Part shown: positions 23,006 to 34,716 of the stretch, in pieces
How positions within the stretch are numbered: the first letter of the stretch is position 1
How the letters are laid out: each line of letters begins with the position of its first letter
From: Liriodendron chinense
Lineage: Eukaryota > Streptophyta > Magnoliopsida > Magnoliales > Magnoliaceae
Length of the DNA: 64,000 bases
Assembly: GCA_003013855.2 (NCBI GenBank)
Contig: ML058447.1
Span: 5,270,001-5,334,000, forward strand
Direction: 5' to 3'
The notes under the pieces: model-generated
What the model saw: only the letters and a program-made list of their open reading frames with translations
What the model was told of the DNA's origin: nothing
The model's database searches: none
Position numbers and translations under genes: made by a program

Positions 23006-23985
23006 TGTGAGAAGTTAGCACGTCTGAGAGCCGAGTAGGGGAGTACGAAGTTGGATTTCTCGAGTAGCTTTGGTCTTTTTCTTCCGCTCTGATTCTTCAG
23101 AGCCATCTCTGCCTACTGCACGTGGCACGTGGCATGTGGCAGGCCTATATATCAATCAGGACCGTCCATCTAGTTGGCTCTACCGTGGATAACAAAATAC
23201 ACACGTGGATATATGGGATGATCCTCATCATTGAAATAGTGGCCTCGTACACAAGAATTGATGGTTTGGATCGTCTTGTAGGTGTGATCTTCTTAGTATT
23301 GGCCATCTATAATGGATGGTCCTGATTCACCATGATATCTGTGTTTTATCCACACCGTCCATCCATTTCTCCAGATCATTTTATCATATGTTTACCATGT
23401 AATTACGGGAGTTTGAGTAGGGCTGTAAATGGGTCAGTGGACCCGATGGGGTACTCAGACCTAACCCATTTAGACCTGACCCATTTGTTAAATGGTACGG
23501 GTCTAGGTCTAAGAACAGATCCAATTGCTAAATGAGTTTGGATTTGGTTTCCTTTGTATTAGGCCCGACCCGACCTAACCCGAACCCATTTAGTAGGCGG
23601 GTTTGGTCTATGTTGCAAGGGACCCATTTAGGTCCAAACCTGTCCAAACCTAGTTTTTAACCTAGCAAAAATGGAGTTCCAAAAATTATGAAAATCTAAA
23701 TGTCAAGTAGACCATACCACTAGAAAGAGTTCTGATTGAGTGCCACACTATTAAAAATTCCAAAGAGCCCATCGTAAGGTTTTAGTAATGTTTATTTGCA
23801 ATCCAATCTCTCGATAATGTAAATTTGGATCACGTCCTAAACTTATACCGAAAAACAAATGGACAGGATGGATATACAAAAAATACATCAAGGTAAGCCC
23901 CACATGATAGGGGTAACGTACACCCACTAAGATGTTACAAGGGTAACACCTAATTCACTCTCGTGCATTTTCCACACACCTGTAT
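23006..23985. other. MITE fragments and hAT-like segment
   Basis: No gene. A lone GTCCATCCATTTCTCCAGAT core lies at about 23358. 23410-23650 is made of 'gacccatttag'/'aaatgggtc' permutations beginning 'agggctgtaaatgggtcag', resembling hAT-like MITEs. From 23660 an inner MITE portion runs to a 'ggtgtacgttaccc'-type end. Confidence 0.4.
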
Positions 23986-24700
23986 TTGGCTAGTGGCGAT
24001 GCCACATGTCTATGGACTCCACCAGGATGTATTTGTTTCATCCATACTGTCTATTAATTTACTAAAAATTATTTTAGGCTACAATTCAAAAATGAGGCAA
24101 ATCTAAATCCCAGGTGGACCACACCACGAGAAAACATTAGTGATTGAATGTCCATTATTGAAAACCTCATAGGGCCCACTGTAATGTTTATTTGACATCA
24201 AACCTCTTAATTAGGTCATACAGATGTAGGGCAAAAACAAATATCAGCTTCATCCAAAACTTCCATTGCCCCTAAGAAGCTTTTAATGGTGGACATTTGA
24301 TTAACATTGTTTCTTATGATTGGGTCCATCTGATCGAGACTTAGATCTACTTGAGTTTTGGACTCATACCATAAAATGATCTGGGAAAATGTATGGATGG
24401 CGTGAATGAAACACATACATCATGGTGGAACCACAGAAAATGGTACACTTGAGACAGGCAATTTGGAATTTTTAATGGTGAGGCGCTAAATTACCATTAT
24501 TTCTTATGATGTGGTCCACTTTAGATTTGGATCTATCTCAATTTTGGGCTCATACCATAAAATAATTTGAAAAAATGTATGGACAGTGTAGATGAAACAC
24601 ATACATCATGGTAGGGCCCATAGAGCATCGATCAGTACTAACTAGTGGCTAGTCAGGGTCACTAGCCAATCCATACACACTACTTTAATCGTGTGAGTCC
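23986..24700. mobile_element. MITE with GGCTAGTG termini
   Basis: Left 'ttggctagtggcgatgccac'; right, in complement, GGATTGGCTAGTGACCCTGA. The interior has two partly repeated halves, each with an 'accataaaatgat' and 'catacatcatggt' block, so it may be two members fused. No target duplication was resolved. Confidence 0.45.
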
Positions 24701-26024
24701 AAATTGATATATTTTATATATATTATATCCCGTTCATCTGTTCTTAAATGTCACTTTATGATGCCATACCAAATCTCAAGACTTAAAATCTAAATCTCAA
24801 CAGCTAAATTGGAGTTTAGGGTCCAATGACGGCACATTTTTTGGATTTTCATGAGGTCAGCAAGTCCCAATGCAATTTTGAACAAAACATTTGGATCAAT
24901 TTAGAATTCTGATCCAGTTACTTTATTCTACTCATCAATATCTTCAATTTGATTAGTCACTACTCACCTTGATCGGATTTCAAATGAGAAAGATATTAGG
25001 CGGACAAAATTGATCAACAATATGATGGGTCATATCTTGCAATCCAACAGTTAGATTTGACTAAAATTTAATCTAAACGTCTGAAGTCATTTACTATTCA
25101 ATCTTGACCGATCAGATTGTCCAAAATCTGTCTAGATCTAGACAAACTGATCATGCCCATTTTAAAGAGTGTTTTGGACAGATCTACTTCGTTTCATGTC
25201 AGATTGGGCTGAATTTTGTTCGATAACCTATTTAGCACATTCCAAATATATCTGACCGTTCAGATCAACTTTAGGATTTCCTGATCATAGAATTTAATCA
25301 ATCTCATCATTATAAGTTATTCTTGTAATTACACATCATTATACTTACGCCCTCATTTTTTGTACAAGTGAACTTGTGGGTATGCATAAACCAATATGAT
25401 AAGCAGGTAACTCAATGACTGTCATTTTTTATTTTCAACCATTCAATAAATTTCCACTAGTAAATTTTGTCCACTCATTTCAAATTTCTCAATTTTTTTC
25501 AATATCAAAAAATTATTTTTAAATATTTTTTTTCAAACTTTTCAATTTTTTAAAAAAGCATAATTTTTTTTCTTCAAAATCTCAATCTTTTTTAAAATCC
25601 CAATTGTTTTTTTTTTCCAAACTTTTTAACCTTTTCAAACTTATCATAAAACGTTTTTTTTTTCAAATTTCTCAATTCTATTCAAACATATCAATTTTTT
25701 CAAGATGTAATTTTTTAATATATTTTTTTTTTAATTTCAATTGTTTTTTTCAAAATCTATTTTTTTTCAAACATTGCAAAAAAATTTCCAAACTTTTCAA
25801 TGTTTTCTTTTCTCAAAATCACAATTTTCTAAAATATTTAATTTTCTTATTCAAAATGTTAATTTTTGTGTCAAAACCCTAGTGATTTTTTAAATCTTAA
25901 CGTTTTTTTTTAAATCTCAATTTTTCTCAAATATCGCCCATTTTCTTTTTTCAAAATCCTAGTTTTCTTTTTTCTAATGTTAGATATTTTTTTATCAAAA
26001 TCATAATCTTTTTAATGTTGGATT
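24701..26024. other. AT-rich and T-rich non-coding spacer
   Basis: No gene supported. 25400-26020 is a long low-complexity region of 'tttttcaaa'/'ctcaatttttt' units. Short ORFs rich in Phe, Lys and Asn in this stretch reflect composition only. Confidence 0.5.
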
Positions 26025-26545
26025 TTCGAGAATTCGACGGTTCTAGACCGTTGACGTTTTCCCCCACTGTCACAATTCGATGGTAATTTAAGGCCCTATA
26101 TTCGACCGCTTTAGACCGTCGAATTGTTTCGCGCGCAAACGATTTTTTTCCTGCGTTAATTTTCGACCGTGCTAATTCGACGGTCATTAACCGTCGAATG
26201 TTATGACCTAATTTCGACGACTTTCAACCGTCGAATTCTTCGCGCGTTAATTACGACTGAGATAATTCGACTGTTATTAACCGTCGAATTTCGGGTCCTA
26301 AAATTGACGGCTTTAGACCGTCGAATTTTTTCGGGCGTTAATTCGATTGGGATAATTCGACTGTCATTATCAGTCCAATTTCAAGTCCTAAATTCGACGT
26401 CTTTAGACCGTTGAATTTTATCGCACGTTAATTTCCACTGAGATAATTCGACTGTCAGTAACAGTCGAATTTAGGTCTTAAATTCGACGTATTTAGACCG
26501 TCGAATTTTTTCGCGCGGTATATGCGACGGTTGGGGACCGTCGAA
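26025..26545. repeat. Right subterminal repeats of CACTA-1
   Basis: Six or more units of about 85 bp with 'aattcgacggtcattaaccg', 'ttcgacggctttagaccgtc' and 'gaattttttcgcgcgttaat' variants. The palindromic motif matches that of the left end. Confidence 0.75.
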
Positions 26546-26580
26546 TGGCAGAGTCAAATTTAGCGCTTTTTCATGTAGTG

Positions 26581-27258
26581 AAGGGTTGAGAAAGAAAAAA
26601 AAATTAAGGTTTTTCTCATGGGGCTTAGATCCAGATAAGTTGTTTTCATCTCTCATAACTTTATTTTTATAGTGATTCGCTTTGTGCTGTAGTGTTTTTT
26701 TTTTTTTTTTTTCTACAAGGATTTTTCCATGTAAAATTTTAATCATCTCTTACGTGTTAATTTGCTTACCTCAATTTGATTTCGCTCCAAGTCTTCACTT
26801 CCATGGGTTATCAACATGAAACCATATGTGATATAAGACTATCTTTTTTATATGAAAAAAATTAACCCATATTGACCTGTATTAGCCCATATTGGCCAAT
26901 ACATAACATGCTCATATTAGCCAATACATACATATTAACGCCAATAGAAGGCCAATATATTCCTATTTGTTCATAAAAGTCTAATTTTATATTTTTTTTA
27001 ATTTCACGTCTTCTTTTCTTTTTTTATTTAAATGATGAAATAAGCTTTCAAACTTATTTTAAACTATATCTACACTTATTTTAAAATCAAAACAAATTAT
27101 GTAAATAGAATTCAACTAATTGAAGTTAACCATTATGAGAAAAATTGAAAAGACAAGTAAACCTTCACTTTCTAATATTTTTTTTCTTTTCTGTTGTAAT
27201 TCTATGTAATGTGCTCGAATTTACCAAATCCTGTTTGATTTATATTCAATTACAACCC

Positions 27259-27327
<69 letters not shown>

Positions 27328-27380
27328 TAAATATTCTTAAATATTTTATTAGTCTTTTTCTGATATTTTCTTAATTCTTA
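26581..27380. repeat. Duplication block Y, copy 1
   Basis: An AT-rich block matching 32912-33797 in direct orientation, from 'aagggttgag' to 'tgatattttcttaattctt'. In copy 2 it is joined directly to block X. It includes a (TA)n tract at 27265-27325. No gene. Confidence 0.8.
27265..27325. repeat. (TA)n microsatellite
   Basis: Uninterrupted TA dinucleotides, about 30 units. The corresponding tract in the duplicated copy (33669-33749) is longer. Confidence 0.95.
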
Positions 27381-27381
27381 C

Positions 27382-28190
27382 ATCATGGGTGGGCCACGTA
27401 GCTCTGACACCCGCCAGCTGACTGGTGTTGGGGTCACTAGCCCAACAGCGTGTCCCACTCGTACAAAATTTAAGCACGAACGGTATCCATACATACTTTT
27501 GGGTGCGAGCAATTTATAATACCTCATAAAATTGAATTAAATAATTAAAAAAAAAATCCACAAGATCAACACGGCTAATCCCCAGTGCGTAGATTCCATT
27601 TCTCGAACTCGAGAGCTGCTTCTTTTCTCTTCACCGATCATGTATTTTGTCCTCATCTGTTCCACCGAGTATATCCCCTGTGCTAGTTTTTCACCATTTA
27701 AAAACTGGTGATGACCATCTTCCTACTACTTGACCCTGAAGTAAATCTATCCAGACCATCCAATCTTAACAATCCAATCAACGGGTTCAAATTTAAAAGA
27801 CAAAAAAAAAATAGATGGTTAGCATATCATCTCGATTATGCCCCATCAACAGTTGGGCCAGAGATTTGGACGGTCTGAATTGCTCGTACACCGATCACTT
27901 GTTTAAATGGCGAAGAATTAGCATACGCTTATAGCTCCTGGTCCACGTAAGGATCAAGTCAGCCTGAATTTCGAGACATGCATCCACCCAACGGCAGATG
28001 AGCTGCACTGATATCTCACACGTGTTCATCATCTCCACGCGTGACACAAGTATTTGCATCGCATCCTCAGACCATAGAGAGACGGTCGATATCATTGGAA
28101 AATCAGTCGGGAATTAAAAGCGTGGACGTCAAAAGAGAAATGGAGGAGACTCGACTTCACCACAATCCAAAGCCTAGACAAGAACAACCG
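27382..28190 (+). repeat. Duplicate of the GlcAT14 promoter and 5' UTR start, copy A
   Basis: About 809 bp nearly identical (about 98 percent by eye) to 58653-59466, same orientation, from 'atcatgggtgggccacgta' to 'agaacaaccg'. Copy B runs directly into the 5' UTR of the GT14 gene. Copy A instead meets unrelated DNA and a MITE. No coding exon accompanies it. Confidence 0.85.
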
Positions 28191-28218
28191 TTCACACTAG
28201 TAAGAAGGGACGGCGAAG

Positions 28219-28735
28219 CGGATTGCGTGGTGTGCCACACATCACCACCTCAGTGGTGTGTTGATGTCACCAAGCTCTGTGGGCCCCACCATGACACATG
28301 TATTATATCCACACTGTCCATCCATTTGGAAAGATCATTTTAGTCCATGATTCCAAAAAATGAGATAGATCCAAGTCTCAAATGGACCACACGACAGAAA
28401 CCAGTGGCACAGTGATTCCCACCGTTGAAACCTTTCTAGGGCACACCATGATGTTTATTTATCATCTAACTTGTTCATGAGGTCACACAGACCTGGATGA
28501 AGGGAAAAAACAAATATCAGATTGATCCAAAACTTCTATGGCCCCCAAGAAGTTTTCAATGGTAGATGTTCAATCCACACTGCTTTCTATGGTGTGGTCC
28601 ACTTTAGCTCTGGATCTGCCCCAATTTTGAGCCATGCCCAAAGATGATCTTGTAAAATGGATGGATAGTGTGGATATGACACATACATCATGGCGGCCCC
28701 AGAGGTCGGTGGTGTGTGGCACACCACACAATCCG
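28219..28735. mobile_element. MITE with CGGATTGYGTGGTGTGCCACAC termini
   Basis: Terminal inverted repeats CGGATTGCGTGGTGTGCCAC and CGGATTGTGTGGTGTGCCAC, then CTCTGTGGGCCCCACCATGA and the GTCCATCCATTTGGAAAGAT core. It is complete at both ends, but no target duplication was found. Confidence 0.65.
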
Positions 28736-29287
28736 TTGAAATAAAGGAAGGGAGGTTCTAATTTTATAAAATAAATAAATAAAAAGAAGGTCATGCCTTA
28801 GCGGAACCGTCGACGCACTTTAATGAGCGTAATACATCCCTTTGAAATTGAGAAACAAACGCTTGTCGTACCACCCACGTTTAGGCTATTTTTTAAAATT
28901 AAGGTCTCAGGTACAACATGGTGGAACGTAAGTTAGAGTTCCCTCGTGATTAACTTCCAACCTATTACATTCTCGTGAAATCTAACCCATCCATTAGATT
29001 GGCCCCATCATGACTATCGTCTTATGCAAAAATCAGCCCCAACCACTCATCATCTGAACCAAATTTCTATTTTTCTATTTATTAGTGGCTATACATTGTT
29101 TCCTATGGCTTGGTCCACGTGATAAATGGATGGGTCTGATTTTTTCAAAACGTGATCTCATGGTGGGTCCAACCTTATGTAACGGTTCTATATCTTATGC
29201 ACATGAAATTTTGGAAGTCATCAGCTGGTTGGATGGCAACTTATCGTCTAACCAATTGAACTTGAAACCTTCTCTTTTAAAATTGTG
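28736..29287. other. Non-coding spacer
   Basis: I see no gene, terminal repeat or recognisable element here. Confidence 0.4.
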
Positions 29288-30510
29288 GTGATTCATCTCT
29301 CATTTACATGGGTGGCTATTGAATTTGGACCACTGAGCATTTGTTGTTTTTAATATTCAAATCAATAGACAGCCACTGGTTAGGATCATTTTCTTTCTTT
29401 ACAAGTTTCGAGGTATGATTGATGGGCCCTATGATTGGGACGGTCCTGATTGTTTCAGATGCATGCCACATGTATGGTACACGAATCACCACCATTGGAA
29501 AATGATGGCCATCTACCATCACGATACTGATTCCCAAAATTATATGGTTTGAAGGTGTACCCGGCTGTACGGAAGCGTGGAAGGAAGTTCGCTAACGTAC
29601 GCGCGTCGTATTCCATATTCCTTGAGAAAGTGCGTCAACTCTAACACAAGGTTTTTTTTAGATTATCATTTTCAAAGTCTTTCAAGGAATCATAGAAATT
29701 TCGAAGTGCAATGAAAAAGCCTAAATGGACAAATTCTATGGGCAGCTCTTTTTCACTGTAGGCGTGACAAATCCGGACCATTGACATTATGGGTCATCCC
29801 ATCTGTTGCTTATAAGTCAAAAAAATTGCAGTGATTAGCAGACCATTGTTTGGTTTTTAGCTAATCTCCACTGATGGTATGGATACCAAAGTCCAATCCC
29901 ATTGCATGTGGGATATCCATGTGGTGGCCCACTAGATCTGCGGTCTGGATCTTTCCTTATGTTGGCCATGTGTACCATGAGGAGGGAGCTGCATTTAAAT
30001 TTCTTGACGAGAGATGCATAACATACTAGCTTTTCACCAAAATCATATTTTATATTGATTTCCCTTTTTAAAATTAGATAAAGGGCTGTTATTCAATTTG
30101 GGCTTTTAGTTTGTAGTTCGTACAAGTGATGCCATTGATGTGTGGTCCAAAGTCAGGAGATGGTCCATCCACAAAGACTCCCACATTTAAAAATTGTGAT
30201 AGTTTAATAGGTGGCCCAACAAATATACGGCTAAAAAAGAAAAATAGAGCATCAGTTCACACCAAACATACATAAGGTGCTCTCACATGGTACTGGTGCC
30301 AGGACGACTTATAATGGTACTGGATAATAGTAGGGTCCACATGATATTTGTATCAGATCCAACCCGTCCATGATACTACGTGAAAGTGCCTTTCTCTATT
30401 TGTGCACACTCCATTCTAATAGATTTTTGCTGCATGGAAGATTAAGGGTGAGACCTATCACATCAATTATTGGATCACCGAACCATGGACCCAGCTTAGG
30501 CAAACTTAAA

Positions 30511-30980
30511 GGGAGTGGATTAGGCGTGGACTTGACTGTGGTGCCCACCTTGAGTTATGTGTACTATATCCATGCTGTTCATCTGTTTTGTCAGCTCATT
30601 TTAGAGCATGGTACCAAAAATTAACCAGATACAAAATCAAGTGGACCACACTAGAGGAAAGAAGGGTGATTGAATGTCCACCATTAAAAAAATCCTAGGG
30701 CCCACGGTAATATTTAATTTCCATCCAACCTGTTGATAAGGTAACACAGACCTGGATGAAGGGTATAAAAATAAATGTCATCTTGATACAAATATTTTGT
30801 GGCCCACAAGAAGTTTTTAATATTCAATCACCACTGTTTTATGTAGTGTGGTCGACCTGACATATATATCTATTTTATTTTTGGGCTCATGACGTAAAAT
30901 GAGCCGGAAAAACATATGGACAGCATGGATATACTACACATACATCAAGGTGGGCCCCACGGTCCAATTAATCCACCCCC
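30511..30980. mobile_element. Mutator-type MITE, duplicated copy
   Basis: Orthologous in position to 2236-2700. It has the same 9-bp flanks, aaacttaaa (30502-30510) and aaacgtaaa (30981-30989), confirming insertion before the segmental duplication. Confidence 0.7.
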
Positions 30981-30985
30981 AAACG

Positions 30986-31105
30986 TAAAACGTGATTGTA
31001 CTTCACGAAAACGAGGTCTTGGGATTGGGTAGGCTGTTTTTGGTTGCACCCAAATGAGGTCGTGATTGTACTTCACGAAAACGAGGTCGTGATTGTACTT
31101 CAGGA
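30986..31105. repeat. Local triplication of a 27-bp unit
   Basis: 'gtgattgtacttcacgaaaa' followed by 'cgaggtc' occurs three times, the last truncated. Copy 1 of the block (near 2715-2745) has the unit once. Confidence 0.8.
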
Positions 31106-32911
31106 AATTATTTGGTGCAACCAAACACACCATTACTAAGAAATGGTTTTAGAATTTAATTTTGATAATCATGTATGATGTATGGGCGGCTGATTACAAT
31201 TAAAGCACGTATCGTTTGCTACATCTAAGAATGGGGACCACCACATGCAACGATAATAGCCGGTATCATTTACGTGGGCCCCACTTCCTCTGGTGGGCCA
31301 TGAGTTTAACATAGATGAATCAAGGACGGTGGTCAGCACTTTCTGCCAAAGGCTCATCAGGTGTACCATAAGTGTACGTTGAATATAAGCCGTTGGTGAT
31401 TTTCTTTGTAACTGTCCATTTTCCTCATAAGAGCCGCATTGGGCCCAATAAAATGAATGAACTGGATCTCTTCTACGTGTGCCATGTTGGCACGTGTACC
31501 GCTATCCACCTCTTCAATGTCACCTCACTGCAAATCCGATTTTCCTCGGTTGTCCAAGTTCTCTCTCGCACGAAAAATCAGGAATCTCTAGGCAATCGCC
31601 ATCAAAGTCAAAGTCCTGGATCTTCCGTGAACGGAAATGGCCCACGGAGGAAGTGTGGCTTTGAGACTATTGGTCATGCGGGAATAGTCATAGCACCCGT
31701 GGCAGCTCAGCATACATGAGGGATCCGAGTCACTCATCAGGTGAAGCCCACCAAGAACATGCTCTGGCCCAAAAATAAGTCCAGTTCACTCATAAGGTGG
31801 GCCATAGGTGCATCAGAAAAAAATGGATGGCTAGAAGGAATTACTTATGATGATGTATATTCACTGTTTTGGGTGGGAGTCCTGTGCATATTCGAATTTG
31901 GTTTTCCCCTGTTTTGCCTCTGTCTCACCACCTAATAGGCCCTATGTCATAGGATGATCGGAACCGTACATGTTGTGCATCCAGCCCTATAGGGGCCACC
32001 ATTAGAAAATTACACTGAATGGATGATTGTATGTATCACAATACATGGATGAATTTAAAACAAAGAAAAGAAAATTTTCAATGGCTCACTTCTAACTCTG
32101 AAAATCAAAGGTTAGATCGCGAATCTAGGATAACAGTTGTACGTTTGAAATAACCGGACCATCTCAGTATGTGGGCCGCGGTTGGTGGTAGCCACACAAG
32201 CTGAGTCCTGAGTCGTCACAGAGGCAAAACGAGCTACAAATTCACGCGCGGCAACGTGTGTGGATCGGATCTGGGCCATCTGGCATGTGTTTTCCAAGTT
32301 GGCATGTGTTCCACATTATACTTCTTCAAACTCAATCTCCTCACTCAGTATCTTCACACATGGATCGTATCTCAAACTTCTCTTACACGTTTTCAATCCC
32401 TTCTTTTGTAAGAAGTGTTCGTTTTGCCTCACACGACTTTATACGCATTCCCGCCCACTTGGCTAACATGCTAAGAGGTCGTACGTTTGGACTAAGTCCA
32501 TGTTGTCCATTTACACTGAATGAATGAAGGATTGTAACATGAATTGAGGACAATGGAAAGAAAAGCAGCTTTTAATGGCCTACTTTCAATTGTTAAAAGG
32601 TACGACTATATTGTATATAGCTGTATTGTATTTGTACCGGTTAGAGATCTCTTCAATCTAAGATCGGGGGTCTCCATGCGAACGAAGGACCTAGCTCAGT
32701 TGTCCGAAAATATTTTGGATGAGGCAGTTACTCTCTAGATTATTTTGGCTATGTTCGGTCACCCGATCATTCTGAATGTTCTAATTGGTCAGCCGATGCC
32801 CGACGCATTGTTTAACGTGATTTTGCGAAGTTTGTTTTTAATTCTAGTTTATTATTATATAATGGAGTGTAATTGCAGGATTAAGATATCCTAAATTGCT
32901 AAAACGTGTTT

Positions 32912-32914
32912 AAG
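32912..32914. other. Empty target site of CACTA-1 in the paralogous copy
   Basis: A single AAG joins block X and block Y here ('cgtgtttaagggttgag'). In copy 1 AAG flanks the 22-kb insertion on both sides. Confidence 0.85.
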
Positions 32915-33665
32915 GGTTGAGAGAGAAAAAAAAAATTAGAGTTTTTCTCTTGTGGGGCTTATATTCGGATAAGTTGTTCTTCATCTCTTATAACTTTGTT
33001 TTTATAGTGATTCGTTTTGTGCTGTAATTTTTTTTTTTTTTTTTTTGTCTACGAAAATTTTTTCATGTAAAATTTGAATCGTCTCTTATGTGTTGATTTG
33101 TTTACCTCAATTTGATTTCGCTCCGAGTCTTCACTTCCATGGGTTATCAATATGAGACCATATGTCATATAAGACTATCTTTTTTATATGAAAAAACTAA
33201 CCCATATTGACCTGTGTTAGCCTATATTGGCCAATACATGACATATTAATGACAATAAAAGGCTAATATATTCCGATATGTTCATAAAAGCCTAATTTTA
33301 TATATTTTTTTTAATTTCACATCTTCTTTTCTTTTTTTATTTAAATTATGAAATAAGCTTTCAAACTGATTTTAAACTATATCTACACTTATTTTAAAAT
33401 CAAAACAAATTATGTAAATAGAACTCAACTAATTGAAGTAAAGTTAACCATTATGAACAAAATTGAAAAGAAAACTAAACCTTCACTTTTTAATATTTTT
33501 TTCTTTTGTGTTGTAATTCCATGTAATGAGCCTGAATTTACCAAATCCTGTTTGATTTATATTCAATTAGAGCCTATTTAATTGACATTCAACAAGTCAA
33601 ATCGATGGACAACATTATTCTCAATCAAAGAATCATACAATATATCATCATTGCATGTTCAAAAT

Positions 33666-33752
<87 letters not shown>

Positions 33753-33797
33753 CTTAAATATTTTATTATTCTTTTTCTGATATTTTCTTAATTCTTT
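32915..33797. repeat. Duplication block Y, copy 2
   Basis: Matches 26584-27380, with indels around 'tcaattagagcctatttaat' and a longer (TA)n tract. No gene. Confidence 0.8.
33669..33749. repeat. (TA)n microsatellite
   Basis: About 40 uninterrupted AT/TA units. Confidence 0.95.
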
Positions 33798-34148
33798 TAT
33801 TTAAAAACTATCAATATACAACACTCATATTATATCATTTTTTTAGCTCATTATATTCTCAATACTGATTTTTAGAACCATGTATAGGATAATAGCTTAT
33901 TTATGGTGTAATAAGAATATAAACAACTAAAGTCATTGGACCACCCAACATGTGAGCTCCAATGGGGGCCACATGCACTAATCCTAACATGTGACGGAGG
34001 CCAAATGAGCTCTTGCAATATCCATTCAAGCACTTGCGTGACTATCATGGTCACACGGGCACATGACTATTGGTTGACGCAGACCAGTGACTTTGTGTGG
34101 ATGAGATTAGGAAGTGGATTACCAGCGACGCTGTTGGTGTGAGCAAAG
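33798..34148. other. Non-coding spacer
   Basis: No gene or element seen. Confidence 0.4.
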
Positions 34149-34716
34149 TGGCGGATGCAGACGAGCGCGCCAGTCCTCAAGCACTCGTGATTATATGAAC
34201 GGTCCAAAAAAGATTAAGGCTCTGTGGACCCCACAATGATGTATTTAGTTTATCCATACCATCCATCCATTTGGAGAGATCATTTTAGGGCATGATGCCA
34301 AAAATGAGTCATATTCAAAACTCAAGTGGACCACACTACAAAAGGCAGTGGGGACAATGATTCTCACCATTAAAACATACCTAGGGCCCACCATGATGTT
34401 TATTTGCCATCCAAACTGTTCATAAGATCACACGGACCTGGATGAAGGGTAAAAAAAATATCAGACTGATCCAAAATTTCTGGAACCCCTAATAAGGTTT
34501 CAATGGTATACATTCAATCTCCCACTGCTTTCTGCAGTGTGATCCACTAGATCTTTGGATCTGTCTTATTTTTTGACTCAAGTATTATAATGATCTAAAA
34601 AAATGGACAGACAGTTTGGATATAACATGTAACTCGTAGTTGGACCCACAGAACTTAAATGACGTCGCTACACCAGGTACTTCGCTGGTGTGCGGTACGC
34701 CAGCCAATCCGCTTCC
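34149..34716. mobile_element. MITE of the GTCCATCC family with decayed ends
   Basis: The core carries 'ctctgtggaccccacaatga', 'catccatttggagagatcat' and, at the other end, 'ggacccacagaacttaaatg' and 'gacgtcgctacaccaggta'. The outer ends (GGCGGATGCAGACG; GCGGATTGGCTGGCG in complement) match only partly. Confidence 0.5.

Larger units (their letters stand above)
4623..26580. mobile_element. Giant non-autonomous CACTA (En/Spm-type) element, CACTA-1
   Basis: The left end reads TACTACGTGAAAAGTGCTAA, with the first C of CACTA changed to T. The right end, read in complement, is CACTACATGAAAAAGCGCTA. Both are followed inward by arrays of TTCGACGGT/ACCGTCGAA palindromes (4640-5010 and 26025-26545), the usual subterminal repeats of CACTA elements. 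The 3-bp target duplication is AAG on both sides (4620-4622, 26581-26583). The paralogous locus at 32912 has one AAG and no insertion. Length is 21,958 bp, of which 12.3 kb is a nested CACTA. No TNPD-like transposase was recognised, so it was probably mobilised in trans or has decayed. It carries a host-gene fragment near 7063. Confidence 0.85.
29288..32911. repeat. Segmental duplication block X, copy 2
   Basis: Direct repeat of 1013-4622, roughly 96 percent identical where compared. It continues without interruption into block Y copy 2. Differences from copy 1 include a local expansion at 30986-31105 and scattered small indels. No gene. Confidence 0.85.
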
